Positions 41,951 through 50,451 are shown, numbered from the stretch's first letter. The stretch is DNA of 50,888 nt from Candidatus Rokuibacteriota bacterium (GCA_003220615.1 QHTB01000206.1:1-50888), one strand, 5' to 3'. Program-made: numbers and translations. Notes: a model not told the origin generated them from the letters alone.

Positions 41951-42121
41951 AGCCGACTCCCTCCGCGACGCCTTCTTTAGGGCCGCCGCGTGCACACCGG
42001 AGCGCGGATTCTACCAGGATCAGAAGACGTACGGCGGGCCCGCCAGGACCTGAGCCGGTTGACGCCGACTTTCTTTCGGCAGATCCCCTTCGCGCGGCGA
42101 TCCGTCCGCGGATTCCACGTC

Positions 42122-42304
42122 GTGACGTTCGAACCCGGAGGACATTCCTGGGAGCTCGACGGCAAGCAATACGTGACCATCACCAGTGGTGCCACCGGCC
42201 CGTACGTGATGCGCGCGGGCGATCCAAATCTCGCCAACGTTCCCGCGGGGGGCAGCCTCTGGACGTTCAAGCTCTTCGAGGAGTATGGAGCGCCTCAGCG
42301 CTGA
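42122..42304 (+). pseudogene. C-terminal remnant of a fifth PQQ-dependent dehydrogenase
   Basis: About 60 codons read VTFEPGGHSWELDGKQYVTI, then TSGATGPYVMRAG and a GGSLWTFKLFEE ending. DGKQYVxITSG and GGxLWxFxL are the last-blade and closing motifs of PQQ alcohol dehydrogenases, as in the four complete copies here. No start codon, signal peptide or other blades lie upstream; the 120 bp before it hold nothing recognisable. A cytochrome c gene follows at once, as if its dehydrogenase had been deleted. Confidence 0.72.
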
Positions 42305-42306
42305 GC

Positions 42307-42651
42307 TTGCGATTGAGACTGGCGAACAGGATGTGGCTCGCGTGGATGGCGGGGGCGGTTTTCGTGCTCGCCCCCGTCGCGTCAGTCTCGTGGGCGCAGA
42401 CCGATGCCGAAAAGCTCGCGGTCGGTGCGATGGTGTACGCGGACTACTGTGCGAACTGTCACGGCGAGCAATTGCGAAACACGACGGGAGGAGCGACGTT
42501 CGATCTCCGCAGGCTACGCTCTACCGATCGTGACCGCTTCTTCTCCGTCGTGCTGAATGGAAAGAGCCAGATGCCGCCCTGGCGCGGCGTTTTACAGTCT
42601 CACCAGATCGAATCGATCTGGGCGTACATCCGGGCCACGCTCGATCGTTAG
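42307..42651 (+). CDS. Small mono-haem cytochrome c
   Basis: 114 aa from TTG at 42307 (an ATG at 42331 is a likely alternative). The signal peptide ends at SWAQ31. Haem site CANCH (48-52) in YADYCANCHGEQL; likely axial M89 in GKSQMPPWRG. It resembles cytochromes encoded next to PQQ alcohol dehydrogenases. Here the upstream neighbour is only a dehydrogenase remnant, so it may now serve one of the other enzymes or be left over. Confidence 0.82.
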   Translation: MRLRLANRMWLAWMAGAVFVLAPVASVSWAQTDAEKLAVGAMVYADYCANCHGEQLRNTTGGATFDLRRLRSTDRDRFFSVVLNGKSQMPPWRGVLQSHQIESIWAYIRATLDR

Positions 42652-42674
42652 GGTGTGACGAGCCGACGGCGAAC

Positions 42675-42980
42675 CTAGCTGGCCGGGACGATGCGCTGGC
42701 GGTCCTCGTTGAGGCAGCGTCCGACCACCGGAATCGGCCGCATCTCTTCGCCGATCTCCAGGACGCCCCGTCGCGCCGCCTCGCAAGCCTCCGGTGTGGG
42801 GAACGACAATTTCTCGACGGCGCGCCCCGAGCCAACGGCCGTGTAGTTCAGGACCGTGAAGGCCCAGACCGGGACGCCCGCATTCGCAGACGTGTCTTCA
42901 CCGGCCGCACGCGCGCCCCGGAGGCGAGCTCCGCCCACCAGCGCGATCGCAAGCGCGAGACAACACACGATTCGCCTCAA
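42675..42980 (-). CDS. Small secreted protein of unknown function
   Basis: 101 aa starting at TTG, supported by GAGGAA 4 nt upstream. The signal peptide ends near ARAAG (about 26). The mature part has VPVWAFTVLNYTAVGSG, a Pro-rich strand and two Cys (EACEAARR, GRCLNED) that could form a disulfide. No family recognised. It lies downstream of the pentapeptide gene on the same strand after 134 bp. Confidence 0.55.
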   Translation of the reverse strand: MRRIVCCLALAIALVGGARLRGARAAGEDTSANAGVPVWAFTVLNYTAVGSGRAVEKLSFPTPEACEAARRGVLEIGEEMRPIPVVGRCLNEDRQRIVPAS

Positions 42981-43114
42981 GGCGTTCCTCCCCGGCTCCC
43001 GTCGTTGCGCGAGGTCTTCGCGAGAAGACGCGGCAGCGTCCTTCGTAGGTGCAAGGGGTGTACCAGAAGCGAAAGGGCCGGTGAATGACGCGGAGGTGAG
43101 CCGGCGCGGCTCGC

Positions 43115-43870
43115 TTACTCGAAGATCACCTTGTCGACGTTTTTCGCTGACGACAGGCCTTTTATCTCGGCCTTCCCGCGGATGCCTCGCATGATCGCGC
43201 GGTCGAGATTTGCGCCGCTGACGTCGGCTCCGAAGAGATTCGCGCCGGTCAGGTCGGCCATGGAGAGGTTGGCGAAGGACAGCTCAGCCCGTGCCAGATT
43301 TGCGCCCGAGAGGTTCGCGCCCGTCAAATTGGCGCTCGTCAGAAACACACGCATGAGTCCCATCGGCTGGTTTCGCATGTCAGCCGCCATGTCGGCGCCG
43401 GAGAGATTGGCGCCGGTCAGGTTCGCGTTCGACATGTTGGCGATGATGCGAGCTCCTGAAAGATTGGCCTGCACGAGGGTGGCCCTGGTGAGCAGGACTC
43501 CGAAGAGGCTGGCCCTGGTCAGGTCCGCCTTCGTGAGGTCCGCGTCGCCCATGAGAGCGATGTCCAGGTTGGCGCCGCTCAGATCCGCGCCGTTCAGCAT
43601 CGCGCGGGTCAATTGCGCACCGAAGAGGTTCGCGTGCGCCATGATCGTCCTCGACAGGTTCGCGCCGCTCAAGTTGGCTCGCTTGAAATCGACGCCCGTG
43701 AAGTCGAGGCGCGAGAGGTCCTTGCCCGACAGGTCGACGGGCCGACGCTCGCTCGCAGCGCCGAGTAGCTCCATGACCTGTTCGCGGGTGACGTCGGCAG
43801 CGTCCGCGACACCGAGGAGAGCGCCGAAGACACACATCGCCACGCCGTAGGAATACAGCGCGGTGATCAT
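43115..43870 (-). CDS. Secreted pentapeptide-repeat protein in the xox operon
   Basis: 251 aa. The ATG at 43870 shares one base with the cytochrome stop (TGATG), so it is coupled to xoxG. A signal peptide (ALYSYGVAMCVFGALLGVADA) is followed by about 36 A(N/D)LxX pentapeptides from residue 50 to 235 (for example ANLSGANLSRTIMAHANLFG), with a short break around QPMGLMR. Such repeats form a four-sided beta-helix about 9-10 coils long. Function unknown; export and operon position suggest a scaffold or partner for the XoxF system. Confidence 0.82.
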   Translation of the reverse strand: MITALYSYGVAMCVFGALLGVADAADVTREQVMELLGAASERRPVDLSGKDLSRLDFTGVDFKRANLSGANLSRTIMAHANLFGAQLTRAMLNGADLSGANLDIALMGDADLTKADLTRASLFGVLLTRATLVQANLSGARIIANMSNANLTGANLSGADMAADMRNQPMGLMRVFLTSANLTGANLSGANLARAELSFANLSMADLTGANLFGADVSGANLDRAIMRGIRGKAEIKGLSSAKNVDKVIFE

Positions 43871-44340
43871 CACTCCCACGTGATGCTTTTGCCGCGGTAC
43901 TTGCTGCGGACGAAGGCGATGACCTTCAAGATGTCGTCCTCGGTGAGGGCGCCTATTTTTCCCCAGGCCGCCATCCCGGCGCTCGTCCCGAAGTAGAGCG
44001 TTTGGAACATCCCCTTGTCCGTGCCGTTGCGCAGATGGCGCCAGTTGCCGCTGGTGAGATTGGGGCCGATCAGACCGGAGAGATCGCCTCCGTGGCAATG
44101 GGTGCACGCATACGCCCGCGCGAGCTTGAACCCCGCGGCCACGGCGTCGGGGTCACGGTTATACGGGTTCTTGCCGCTTTCTTTGAATTGTCTGACGGCG
44201 GCGGTGTCGTCGCTTTTCGCCTGCAGAAGCTGGGCGAGCTCGTCGTCACCGGGGTCCGCGGTGGACCGCGCGTGGGGGATGGCGGCGGCGAGGAGAAGGA
44301 CGAGAAGAGCGAGACACCGAGCCTTCCAACGCAGCGTCAT
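43870..44340 (-). CDS. xoxG: Cytochrome c, XoxG-like electron acceptor of XoxF
   Basis: 156 aa. Signal peptide ending near ARSTA (about 28). One haem site, CTHCH (79-83) in AYACTHCHGGDLSGLIGPNL, with M123 (TSAGMAAWG) as probable axial ligand. The xoxF-xoxJ-cytochrome order is that of lanthanide methanol dehydrogenase operons, so the symbol is assigned by context. It starts 23 bp after the xoxJ stop and shares a base with the next gene. Confidence 0.8.
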   Translation of the reverse strand: MTLRWKARCLALLVLLLAAAIPHARSTADPGDDELAQLLQAKSDDTAAVRQFKESGKNPYNRDPDAVAAGFKLARAYACTHCHGGDLSGLIGPNLTSGNWRHLRNGTDKGMFQTLYFGTSAGMAAWGKIGALTEDDILKVIAFVRSKYRGKSITWE

Positions 44341-44363
44341 CGTCTCACTCGTTCTGCCGACAG

Positions 44364-45218
44364 CTACTGATAGCGCTCGCTGACCACGCCCGGCTTGACC
44401 TCGTCGGGCTTGCGCACGAGCGCTCCCGGCACCAGCGGCACACCATACGCCTCGAGGATCTTGCGGATTTCGGCCTCCTTGCGGTTGAGGACCGCGTCCA
44501 GCTGCGCTTGACGCTCCCGGTCGCCTTTCCGGACTCCCATGGAGATCTCGTACGTGAACGGCACCTCGAGTCCCGGGATCGCCGGCACCGGCACCACCTC
44601 GAGGGGCACGGATTGTTTCTTCGCGAAGTAGCCCGCCACCGGCCCCCAGACGACGGCGACGTCGGTCTTACCGGCCGCCACGTCTTCGACGATCTGACCG
44701 GGGTGCTCCGTCGTGTAGTCGATCGTCAGTCGGTAGGAGACGACGTTGCCCATGAGTCCCTTCTTGATCATCGCGTCGCCCGGCGGCGTCGCCGCGACGA
44801 CGCCGATCCTCGCGCTGCGAAGCGCGGGGTCGTCCCAGGAACGGACCTGAAAGCCACGGTCGCGAGCGTAGACGAACACATACGTCGAACGGTAGTACGG
44901 TTGCGTCCAGCGGACCTGATCGTACCCGTTGGGGATGCCCATCACGACGTCGCACTGATTCGCCCGGAGCGTGTTTCTGATGAACCCGCGGCGGTCCGGC
45001 CACCATGTGAAGGTCGGCGTGGCGCCGAACTCCCTGGCGATGAGCTCGACGATCTTGTTCTCGAAGCCTTCCAACCGCTCGTTCGAATACGGCAAGTTGT
45101 TGGGGTCGGCGCAAACGCGGAAGGTCGCTCGCGACCCTTGGGCCTGCGAGCCCGCAGGCGACAGCAGTGAGGCCCCGACGACAAGCGCCACGACAGTGAG
45201 AATTCTCACGGAGGCCAT
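44364..45218 (-). CDS. xoxJ: XoxJ-like periplasmic solute-binding protein
   Basis: 284 aa from the ATG at 45218, with GGGGGTGGA upstream; signal peptide ending at SQAQ (about 27). Family-3 binding fold: RVCADPNNLPYSNERLEGFE, FTWWPDRRGFIRNTL, CDVVMGIP, TQPYYRSTYVF. MoxJ/XoxJ proteins bind no small ligand in known cases but help assemble or activate the dehydrogenase. It is encoded after xoxF, separated by a strong hairpin that may lower its expression. It is a homologue of the N-terminal half of the fusion protein at 38-39 kb. Confidence 0.84.
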   Translation of the reverse strand: MASVRILTVVALVVGASLLSPAGSQAQGSRATFRVCADPNNLPYSNERLEGFENKIVELIAREFGATPTFTWWPDRRGFIRNTLRANQCDVVMGIPNGYDQVRWTQPYYRSTYVFVYARDRGFQVRSWDDPALRSARIGVVAATPPGDAMIKKGLMGNVVSYRLTIDYTTEHPGQIVEDVAAGKTDVAVVWGPVAGYFAKKQSVPLEVVPVPAIPGLEVPFTYEISMGVRKGDRERQAQLDAVLNRKEAEIRKILEAYGVPLVPGALVRKPDEVKPGVVSERYQ

Positions 45219-45236
45219 CGTTCCACCCCCTGGAAA

Positions 45237-45266
45237 GAGATCACCCCGCCGAGGCGGGGTGATCTC
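45237..45266 (-). terminator. Strong hairpin between xoxF and xoxJ (attenuator)
   Basis: Perfect 14-bp arms (GAGATCACCCCGCC at 45237-45250, its complement at 45253-45266) around a 2-nt centre. On the minus strand CTCTTTCC follows, a weak T-run. It probably stops part of the transcripts or protects the 3' end of xoxF mRNA, so that xoxF exceeds xoxJ and xoxG. Confidence 0.68.
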
Positions 45267-45323
45267 AGCCAGCACAGGACAACCCGCTCGGCGCCGGTGG
45301 AGTGACCGCCGGCGCCGAACGCC

Positions 45324-47105
45324 TTACGGAAGAGAAAAGACGGTCAGCACGCCACCGAGCGTGGTGTACTCCGCGAGTTTCTTGTACGCACCGACCGCGC
45401 CGAGCCCTTCACTGTCTCCTTCGAGGCCGGCCGCGAGTCCGATGCCCGCCCAGCCTCCGATACCTGACAGGACGGCGACGTACTGCTTGCCATCCGGCCC
45501 CACGTAGGTCATCGGGTTCCCGATGATGCCGGACGGAGTCTTGAACTTCCACAGCTCCTTGCCGGTTCTCGCGTCCACCGCCTTCATGTACCCTTCGAGC
45601 GTCCCGTAGAACGCAACGTCAGTGGCGGTGACGAGCGCGCCACTCCACGCCGAGAACCGTTCCTTGTTGCTCCACACGATCTTGCCCGTCGCGGCGTCCC
45701 AGGCGATGAAGGCGCCCATGTGCCCGCCAGGTCCGGGGAACATCCGCAACGTCGCGCCGACGTAGGGCTGTCCCGCGGTGTACTTCACCTCGAACGGCTC
45801 GTAGTCCATGCAGACGTGATTGGTGGGGACATAGAACAGCTTCGTCCGCGGCGAGAACGCCGCCGGCTGCTGATCCTTGGAGCCGAGCGCCGCCGGGCAG
45901 ACGCCCTGCGAGTTCTTGCCGGCCTGCGTCCGCATCGCAGCGACCTCGACGGGTCGCCCCGTCTGTTTGTCGACGTGCGTCGCCCAGTTGACGTCTGGAT
46001 CGAACTTCTCGGCGACGAGCAGGGTGCCGTTGGTGCGGTCGAGCGTGTAGCCGAACCCGTTTCGATCGAAATGCACGAGGGCCTTGACCGGCTTGCCGCC
46101 GATGGTCAGGTCGGCCAGAATCATCTCGTTGACGCCGTCATAGTCCCACGCGTCCCACGGCGTCATCTGGTAGCCCCACTTCGCCTTCCCCGTGTCGACG
46201 TCGCGCGCGAAGATCGTCATCGACCACTTGTTGTCGCCGGGGCGCTGGCTCGGGTTCCAGGTCGACGGATTCCCGGTGCCGTAGTACATGAGGTTCAGCG
46301 CCGGATCGAACGCATACCAGCCCCACGTCGTGCCCCCGCCCGTCGTCCACTGATCGCCCTGCCACGTCGCCACCCCCTGGTTCTTTTGACCGAAATGTGG
46401 GTTGGCTTTGTTGAAGTCATCGGCGAGCAGAATCTCTTCGTCGGGGCCCATGCTGTAGGCGCGCCAGACGCGCTGGCCGGTCTTGATGTCATAGGCCGTC
46501 ACGTGCCCGCGGACGCCGAACTCACCGCCGCTCACGCCAACGATGACCTTGTCCTTCATCACGTGCGGCGCGCCGGTCATCGTCGCGCCGACCTTCGGGT
46601 CGGCGTTCTCGGCCTTCCACGCCTCTTTGCCGGTCTTGGCGTCGAGGGCGACCAGGGTGCCGTCGAGCTGGTTCAGGAAGACCTTGCCGTCTGCGTACGA
46701 CAGGCCACGGTTGACGTTGTCACAGCACGCGACCGCCTGAACGCTCGGGTCCTGCTTCGGGAGGTACTTCCACTTGATCTGGCCCACATCAGGACCCTTC
46801 AGGTCGAGCGCATAGACGTTGTTCGGAAACGAGGTGTGAACGTACATCGTGTCGCCGATCACGAGGGGCGCTCCCTCGTGACCACGGAGCGTGCCGGTCG
46901 AGAACGTCCACGCTGGTCGCAGGTTCTTGACGTTGTCTCTGGTGATCTGGTTGAGGGTGCTGAAGCGGGTGGCCGAGTAGTCCTTGCCGGGCATCACCCA
47001 CTGCTTGTCATCGGTCTGCAGTTGGATCAGCTCCTGGTTCGCATAGGCGCCCCAGGCGATCAGCACGAGGACGAGGACGCAAGCTACGGAGACGCTACGC
47101 CTCAT
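45324..47105 (-). CDS. xoxF: Lanthanide-dependent methanol dehydrogenase XoxF
   Basis: 593 aa, the family's usual length. ATG with GAAAGGAG upstream; signal peptide ending near AYANQ (23). Vicinal disulfide C127-C128 ([10 protein letters not shown]), metal ligands E195 (SGGEFG), N279 (GTGNPST), catalytic D321 and the lanthanide-specific D323 ([13 protein letters not shown]). This motif separates XoxF from calcium-type MxaF, which has Ala at the last position. It oxidises methanol, possibly also other primary alcohols or formaldehyde, in the periplasm. It leads xoxF-xoxJ-cytochrome-pentapeptide and is preceded by pqqA-2 (90 bp). No separate promoter is clear, so pqqA-2's may drive both. Confidence 0.94.
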   Translation of the reverse strand: MRRSVSVACVLVLVLIAWGAYANQELIQLQTDDKQWVMPGKDYSATRFSTLNQITRDNVKNLRPAWTFSTGTLRGHEGAPLVIGDTMYVHTSFPNNVYALDLKGPDVGQIKWKYLPKQDPSVQAVACCDNVNRGLSYADGKVFLNQLDGTLVALDAKTGKEAWKAENADPKVGATMTGAPHVMKDKVIVGVSGGEFGVRGHVTAYDIKTGQRVWRAYSMGPDEEILLADDFNKANPHFGQKNQGVATWQGDQWTTGGGTTWGWYAFDPALNLMYYGTGNPSTWNPSQRPGDNKWSMTIFARDVDTGKAKWGYQMTPWDAWDYDGVNEMILADLTIGGKPVKALVHFDRNGFGYTLDRTNGTLLVAEKFDPDVNWATHVDKQTGRPVEVAAMRTQAGKNSQGVCPAALGSKDQQPAAFSPRTKLFYVPTNHVCMDYEPFEVKYTAGQPYVGATLRMFPGPGGHMGAFIAWDAATGKIVWSNKERFSAWSGALVTATDVAFYGTLEGYMKAVDARTGKELWKFKTPSGIIGNPMTYVGPDGKQYVAVLSGIGGWAGIGLAAGLEGDSEGLGAVGAYKKLAEYTTLGGVLTVFSLP

Positions 47106-47178
47106 CGCGACGCTCCTTTCAGGAGTTACATTTCGAAGTCCCGAGCCCTCGATCGGTGAGATCCCGAAACGCCGCGAA

Positions 47179-47220
47179 CGGAGACGGGTTCCGCGTCAGG
47201 TCGCGTCTGGCCCGTCTCCG
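47179..47220 (-). terminator. Stem-loop at the end of pqqA-2, before xoxF
   Basis: CGGAGACGGG (47179-47188) pairs with CCCGTCTCCG (47211-47220), which lies in the last codons of pqqA-2; the stop codon is in the loop. It could attenuate read-through into xoxF or stabilise the pqqA mRNA. Confidence 0.5.
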
Positions 47221-47291
47221 AAGTCGTCCTGGTACGAGTTGATCTCGGCGTCCATCTTGATCTCGACCACAGTCGGCGTCTCCCACGTCAT
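47196..47291 (-). CDS. pqqA: PQQ precursor peptide PqqA, copy 2 (divergent tail)
   Basis: 31 aa with Glu16 and Tyr20 in DAEINSYQDDF and the common MTWETP start, but the tail is GDGPDAT instead of DREQDDRF. A perfect AAGGAGGTGG Shine-Dalgarno precedes the ATG at 47291. It lies between pqqE and xoxF, with its own promoter whose -35 overlaps the pqqE stop. Confidence 0.93.
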   Translation of the reverse strand: MTWETPTVVEIKMDAEINSYQDDFGDGPDAT

Positions 47292-47358
47292 CGTTGCCAC
47301 CTCCTTTTTTCGCTTCGCGACCTCGACGATCGCACGTGAAGCGACCGCGAGGGCGATC

Positions 47359-47387
47359 ATGCTAGGTGAGCAATTCATCGCTGTCAA
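47359..47387 (-). promoter_or_regulatory. Sigma70-type promoter of pqqA-2 (and probably xoxF)
   Basis: On the minus strand TTGACA (47387-47382), 17-bp spacer, TAGCAT (47364-47359). The -35 overlaps the pqqE stop codon, so transcription can begin here independently of pqqBCDE. The leader is about 60 nt. Confidence 0.7.
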
Positions 47388-48490
47388 CCAAGGGCCTGGG
47401 GCGCGGTGGCGGTCGGCGCTCGGTACCGGAACGTCACCTCCGGCGCCGCGATCGCGGCCGCGCGCGCGGCCTCGATGAGCTGGTGATCGGGTGACAGTCC
47501 GCACACGGGATCCGTGGCCTGGGCTCGGCCGGTCAGCTGGAACGCCTGACAGCGACAGCCGCCGAAGTCGACGACGCGGCGGTCACAGCTGCGGCAGGGC
47601 TCGGGCATCCAGGCTTCGCCGCGGAAGGCGTTGAAGCCGCCGGAGAGCTCCCAGATCTCGGCGAGCGGCCGGTCCTTCACGTTGTCGAACGTGAGTCCGG
47701 GAAGCGTGTGAGCGGCGTGACAGGGCAGTGCGAGGCCGTCGGGACTCACGAGCAGGAAGCGCCGGCCCCAGCCATCCATGCAGGCCGGCGGAACGTCACG
47801 GTAGTAATCGGGGACGACGAAGAGGACTTCCATGCGTCCGCGCAGGCGCTGGCGCGCCTGGGCCGCGATCGCGCGGGCGCGCTCGAGCTGCTCGCGCGTG
47901 GGCAGGAGCGCGGAGCGATTCAGAAGCGCCCAGCCGAGGTACTGCGTGTTGGCCAGCTCGAGCCGGTCGGCGCCGAGCCGCTCGGCGAGCGCGATGACGT
48001 CGGCCACGCGATCGAGATTGGCCCGATGGAGCACCACGTTGAGCGTCAGCGGGAAGCCCAGCGCCTTGACCCAGCCGGCGACTTCCAGCTTGCGATCGAA
48101 CGCGCGCACGCCGGCCACGCGGTCCGAGTCCGCCGCTCGCACGTCCTGGATCGAGATCTGGACGTTGTCCAGGCCGAGCGCCCGGAAGCGCTCGAGCCGA
48201 TCGCGCCGGAGCGGAATGCCGCTCGTGATCAGATTCGTGTACAGATCGAGCCCGCGGGCGCCGGTGATGAGCGCCTCGAGGTCGTCGCGGACGAGGGGCT
48301 CGCCGCCCGTGAGGTTGAGCTGGACGACCCCGAGATCCTCGGCCTCGCGGAACACGCGCAGCCAGGTGTCGGTGTCGAGCTCCTCGCCGTGCGTTGCGTA
48401 GTCGAGCGGGTTGGAGCAGTAGACGCAGCGGAGCGGGCAACGATACGTCAGCTCGGCGATGAGCGTGTAGGGGCGCGAGGCCTCCGTCAC
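47384..48490 (-). CDS. pqqE: PQQ biosynthesis radical SAM protein PqqE
   Basis: 368 aa beginning with GTG that overlaps the pqqD stop (GTGA). The radical SAM cluster motif is C18-x3-C22-x2-C25 (YRCPLRCVYCS). GGEPLVRDDLEALI is the SAM-binding GGEP region. The C-terminal SPASM part holds a Cys-rich stretch (PCRSCDRRVVDFGGCRCQAF) and a late PVCG for auxiliary clusters. It cross-links Glu16 and Tyr20 of PqqA with PqqD as chaperone, the first step of PQQ synthesis. Confidence 0.95.
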   Translation of the reverse strand: MTEASRPYTLIAELTYRCPLRCVYCSNPLDYATHGEELDTDTWLRVFREAEDLGVVQLNLTGGEPLVRDDLEALITGARGLDLYTNLITSGIPLRRDRLERFRALGLDNVQISIQDVRAADSDRVAGVRAFDRKLEVAGWVKALGFPLTLNVVLHRANLDRVADVIALAERLGADRLELANTQYLGWALLNRSALLPTREQLERARAIAAQARQRLRGRMEVLFVVPDYYRDVPPACMDGWGRRFLLVSPDGLALPCHAAHTLPGLTFDNVKDRPLAEIWELSGGFNAFRGEAWMPEPCRSCDRRVVDFGGCRCQAFQLTGRAQATDPVCGLSPDHQLIEAARAAAIAAPEVTFRYRAPTATAPQALG

Positions 48491-48765
48491 GGAGCGTCCT
48501 GGACGAGGCCGCGGTCGGCCATCGTCTGCAGAAAGGCGACGACGTCGCGCTCGACGTCCGGCGCGTCCCTCCCGTACTTCCGGGAGAGCTGATCGACGAT
48601 CTCGGCCAGCGAGTGCTCGCCCGTGCAGAGCTTCAGGATGTCGGCGGCCGTCTCGTTGAGCTCGAGGCCCTTCTCCGGATAGAGCAGCATGTAGCGCGTC
48701 GACTTGCGGTCGAAGCGGAGCCGCGCCTTGCTGGCGAGCCGCGGCCGCGTCGTGGCCGAGATCAT
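48487..48765 (-). CDS. pqqD: PQQ biosynthesis peptide chaperone PqqD
   Basis: 92 aa, normal size. The ATG at 48765 shares a base with the pqqC stop (TGATG). The sequence RPRLASKARLRFDRKSTRYM, then LLYPEKGLELNETAADIL, is the PqqD fold that binds the PqqA peptide and presents it to PqqE. A much longer frame extends upstream through the antisense of pqqC and is not real. It is coupled to pqqE by a 4-bp overlap. Confidence 0.94.
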   Translation of the reverse strand: MISATTRPRLASKARLRFDRKSTRYMLLYPEKGLELNETAADILKLCTGEHSLAEIVDQLSRKYGRDAPDVERDVVAFLQTMADRGLVQDAP

Positions 48766-49499
48766 CAGTCCGCCCGGGCGCCGCCCGGGCCCCAGCCGGG
48801 ATCCACGTACGCCGCGTAGGTACAGTCGAGGAGGTGCCAGAGGATCTCGGTCTTGCGGATCAGCGCCGCCACGCACCGTGCCTGGAGCTCGTGGGTCGTG
48901 GCGTGGCGGATGACGAAGTCGATCGCCTCCTCGGAGTCGCGACGGGCGCGGGGCACGCGCGAGCGGAAGTACGCCAGCATGTCCGGGCTCACCCACGGAT
49001 AGTGCTGCTCCCACGCCAGCACGCGTCTGGACATGAGATCGGGCGCGAAGAACTCGGTCAGCGAGGAGGCCACGGCCTCGACGAGGCTGCGCTCGCGCAC
49101 GAGCTCGACGTAGGCGTCGCAGGCGAAGCGCACGCCCGGCAGGACGGAGCGGCAGCTCGCCACGTCCTCGCGGTCGAGGCCGACACCGGCGGCCAGGCGC
49201 AGCCACAGCTCGAGCCCGCCCTCGCCCGCTTCGGCGCCGTCGTGATCGTGAATCCGGCGGATCCACATCCGGCGGAACGCCGGATCGTCCGACTTCGCCA
49301 CGATGATCGCGTCCTTGATGGGAATCCGCGTCTGGTAGTAGTAGCGGTTGAGCACCCACTGCTGGAGCTGAACCTTCGTCAGCTTGCCGTCGTGCATGAG
49401 CCGGTGATAGCGGTGGTGGTCGTGATACCGCCGCTCGCCCTCGCGGCGGATCCACGCGATGAAGTCGTCCTTCGCCAGCGGCGCTCCGGACACCGTCAC
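48765..49499 (-). CDS. pqqC: Pyrroloquinoline-quinone synthase PqqC
   Basis: 244 aa from the GTG at 49499 that overlaps the pqqB stop by 4 bp. Seven-helix haem-oxygenase-like fold: RYHDHHRYHRLMHDGKL, WVLNRYYYQTRIPIKDAII, HYPWVSPDMLAYF and RCVAALIRKTEILWHLLD are all conserved in PqqC. It performs the last step, cofactorless ring closure and eight-electron oxidation with O2 to give PQQ. Confidence 0.95.
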   Translation of the reverse strand: MTVSGAPLAKDDFIAWIRREGERRYHDHHRYHRLMHDGKLTKVQLQQWVLNRYYYQTRIPIKDAIIVAKSDDPAFRRMWIRRIHDHDGAEAGEGGLELWLRLAAGVGLDREDVASCRSVLPGVRFACDAYVELVRERSLVEAVASSLTEFFAPDLMSRRVLAWEQHYPWVSPDMLAYFRSRVPRARRDSEEAIDFVIRHATTHELQARCVAALIRKTEILWHLLDCTYAAYVDPGWGPGGARAD

Positions 49500-50398
49500 A
49501 GGCTCACCTCCATGCCGTCGTAGGCGACCTCCCACCCGCGCGCGCTGACCTGCGCACGCTCGGGCGAATCTTCGCGCAGAAGCGGGTTGGTGTTGTTGAG
49601 GTGGATGAGGATTCGCCGCGACGCGCGCAGCGCGCCGAGGGCGGCGAGGCTTCCGTGCGGGCCGCCCAGCGGCGCGTGCGCCATGTCGCGGGCGCGCTTG
49701 TCACCGACGCCGAGCGCCGGCAGCTCGTCCTCCGACCAGAACGTGCCGTCGAAGAACACCGCATCGGCGTCCTCGAGGGCCTGAGCCACGGCCGGCGTGA
49801 CGCCGCCGACTCCCGAGAAGTAGGCGAGCACGGTTCCCCTGCGCGTCTCCCGGATACGGACGCCCACGCTGTCTTCGGCATCCGGCGCTGACGAGGCCTC
49901 CAGATGGATCGGGAGCTTGCCCGGCACCGGCACGGCCTCCACGGTGAGCCCGCTCGCCAGCTCGTCCTCGCGGCCGAGCTTCAGCGCTCGCCACGTGACC
50001 TGGTCGTCGAAGCGCTCGAGCGTGCGGTAGAGGACGTTGGCCTCGGTGAAGCCGCGACGGACGCGGTCGGTGGCGTACACCGTCAACGGGTGGTTCTCGC
50101 GAAGCGAGAGCAGGCCGAGGCAGTGATCGAGGTCTCCGTTCGTGAGGACGATGGCGGCGATGGGGGAATGCCGCGGCTTCTTCGGATGGAGCGGCGGAAA
50201 GCTCTCGATCTGCTGCCGGATCTCCGGAGAGGCATTGAGGAGCACCCAGTGCTCGCCGTCGCTGCTGACGGCGACGCTTTCCTGGGTTCGGGGAATCGCC
50301 TTCAGGGTGCCGGCTCGGACGCCCCGACAGTTGGGGCAGCCGCAGTTCCACTGGGGAAACCCTCCACCTGCAGCAGAGCCCAGAACCCGGATGCGCAT
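49496..50398 (-). CDS. pqqB: PQQ biosynthesis metallo-beta-lactamase-fold protein PqqB
   Basis: 300 aa. N-terminus MRIRVLGSAAGGGFPQWNC with the structural zinc Cys cluster CGCPNC, and the modified metal motif TNGDLDHCLGLL in place of HxHxDH, as usual in PqqB. The family hydroxylates the Tyr of the processed precursor. It starts 71 bp after pqqA-3, behind a small hairpin, and leads pqqBCDE, all coupled by 1-4-bp overlaps. Confidence 0.95.
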   Translation of the reverse strand: MRIRVLGSAAGGGFPQWNCGCPNCRGVRAGTLKAIPRTQESVAVSSDGEHWVLLNASPEIRQQIESFPPLHPKKPRHSPIAAIVLTNGDLDHCLGLLSLRENHPLTVYATDRVRRGFTEANVLYRTLERFDDQVTWRALKLGREDELASGLTVEAVPVPGKLPIHLEASSAPDAEDSVGVRIRETRRGTVLAYFSGVGGVTPAVAQALEDADAVFFDGTFWSEDELPALGVGDKRARDMAHAPLGGPHGSLAALGALRASRRILIHLNNTNPLLREDSPERAQVSARGWEVAYDGMEVSL

Positions 50399-50419
50399 CT
50401 CAGCGGCCGAGACACCAAA

Positions 50420-50451
50420 CCCTTCGGTCGGCGCGTGGCCGGCGCGAAGGG
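50420..50451 (-). terminator. Stem-loop between pqqA-3 and pqqB
   Basis: CCCTTCG (50420-50426) pairs with CGAAGGG (50445-50451), with further pairing in the GC-rich interior. It is the third example of a hairpin just after a pqqA gene in this window and could keep pqqA expression above pqqBCDE. Confidence 0.42.

Noticed and set aside
41990..42304. An independent 104-aa gene
   Set aside because: Only the last 60 codons resemble a protein (the PQQ dehydrogenase end); the start has no Shine-Dalgarno or signal peptide.
45324..47105. Calcium-type MxaF with MxaI partner
   Set aside because: The second Asp (D323) is of XoxF type, and no small MxaI-like gene is found in the surrounding DNA.
47384..50398. 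pqqF/pqqG protease genes or a PqqC-PqqD fusion near the pqq operon
   Set aside because: No peptidase motif occurs in the window, and pqqC and pqqD are separate with a TGATG overlap.
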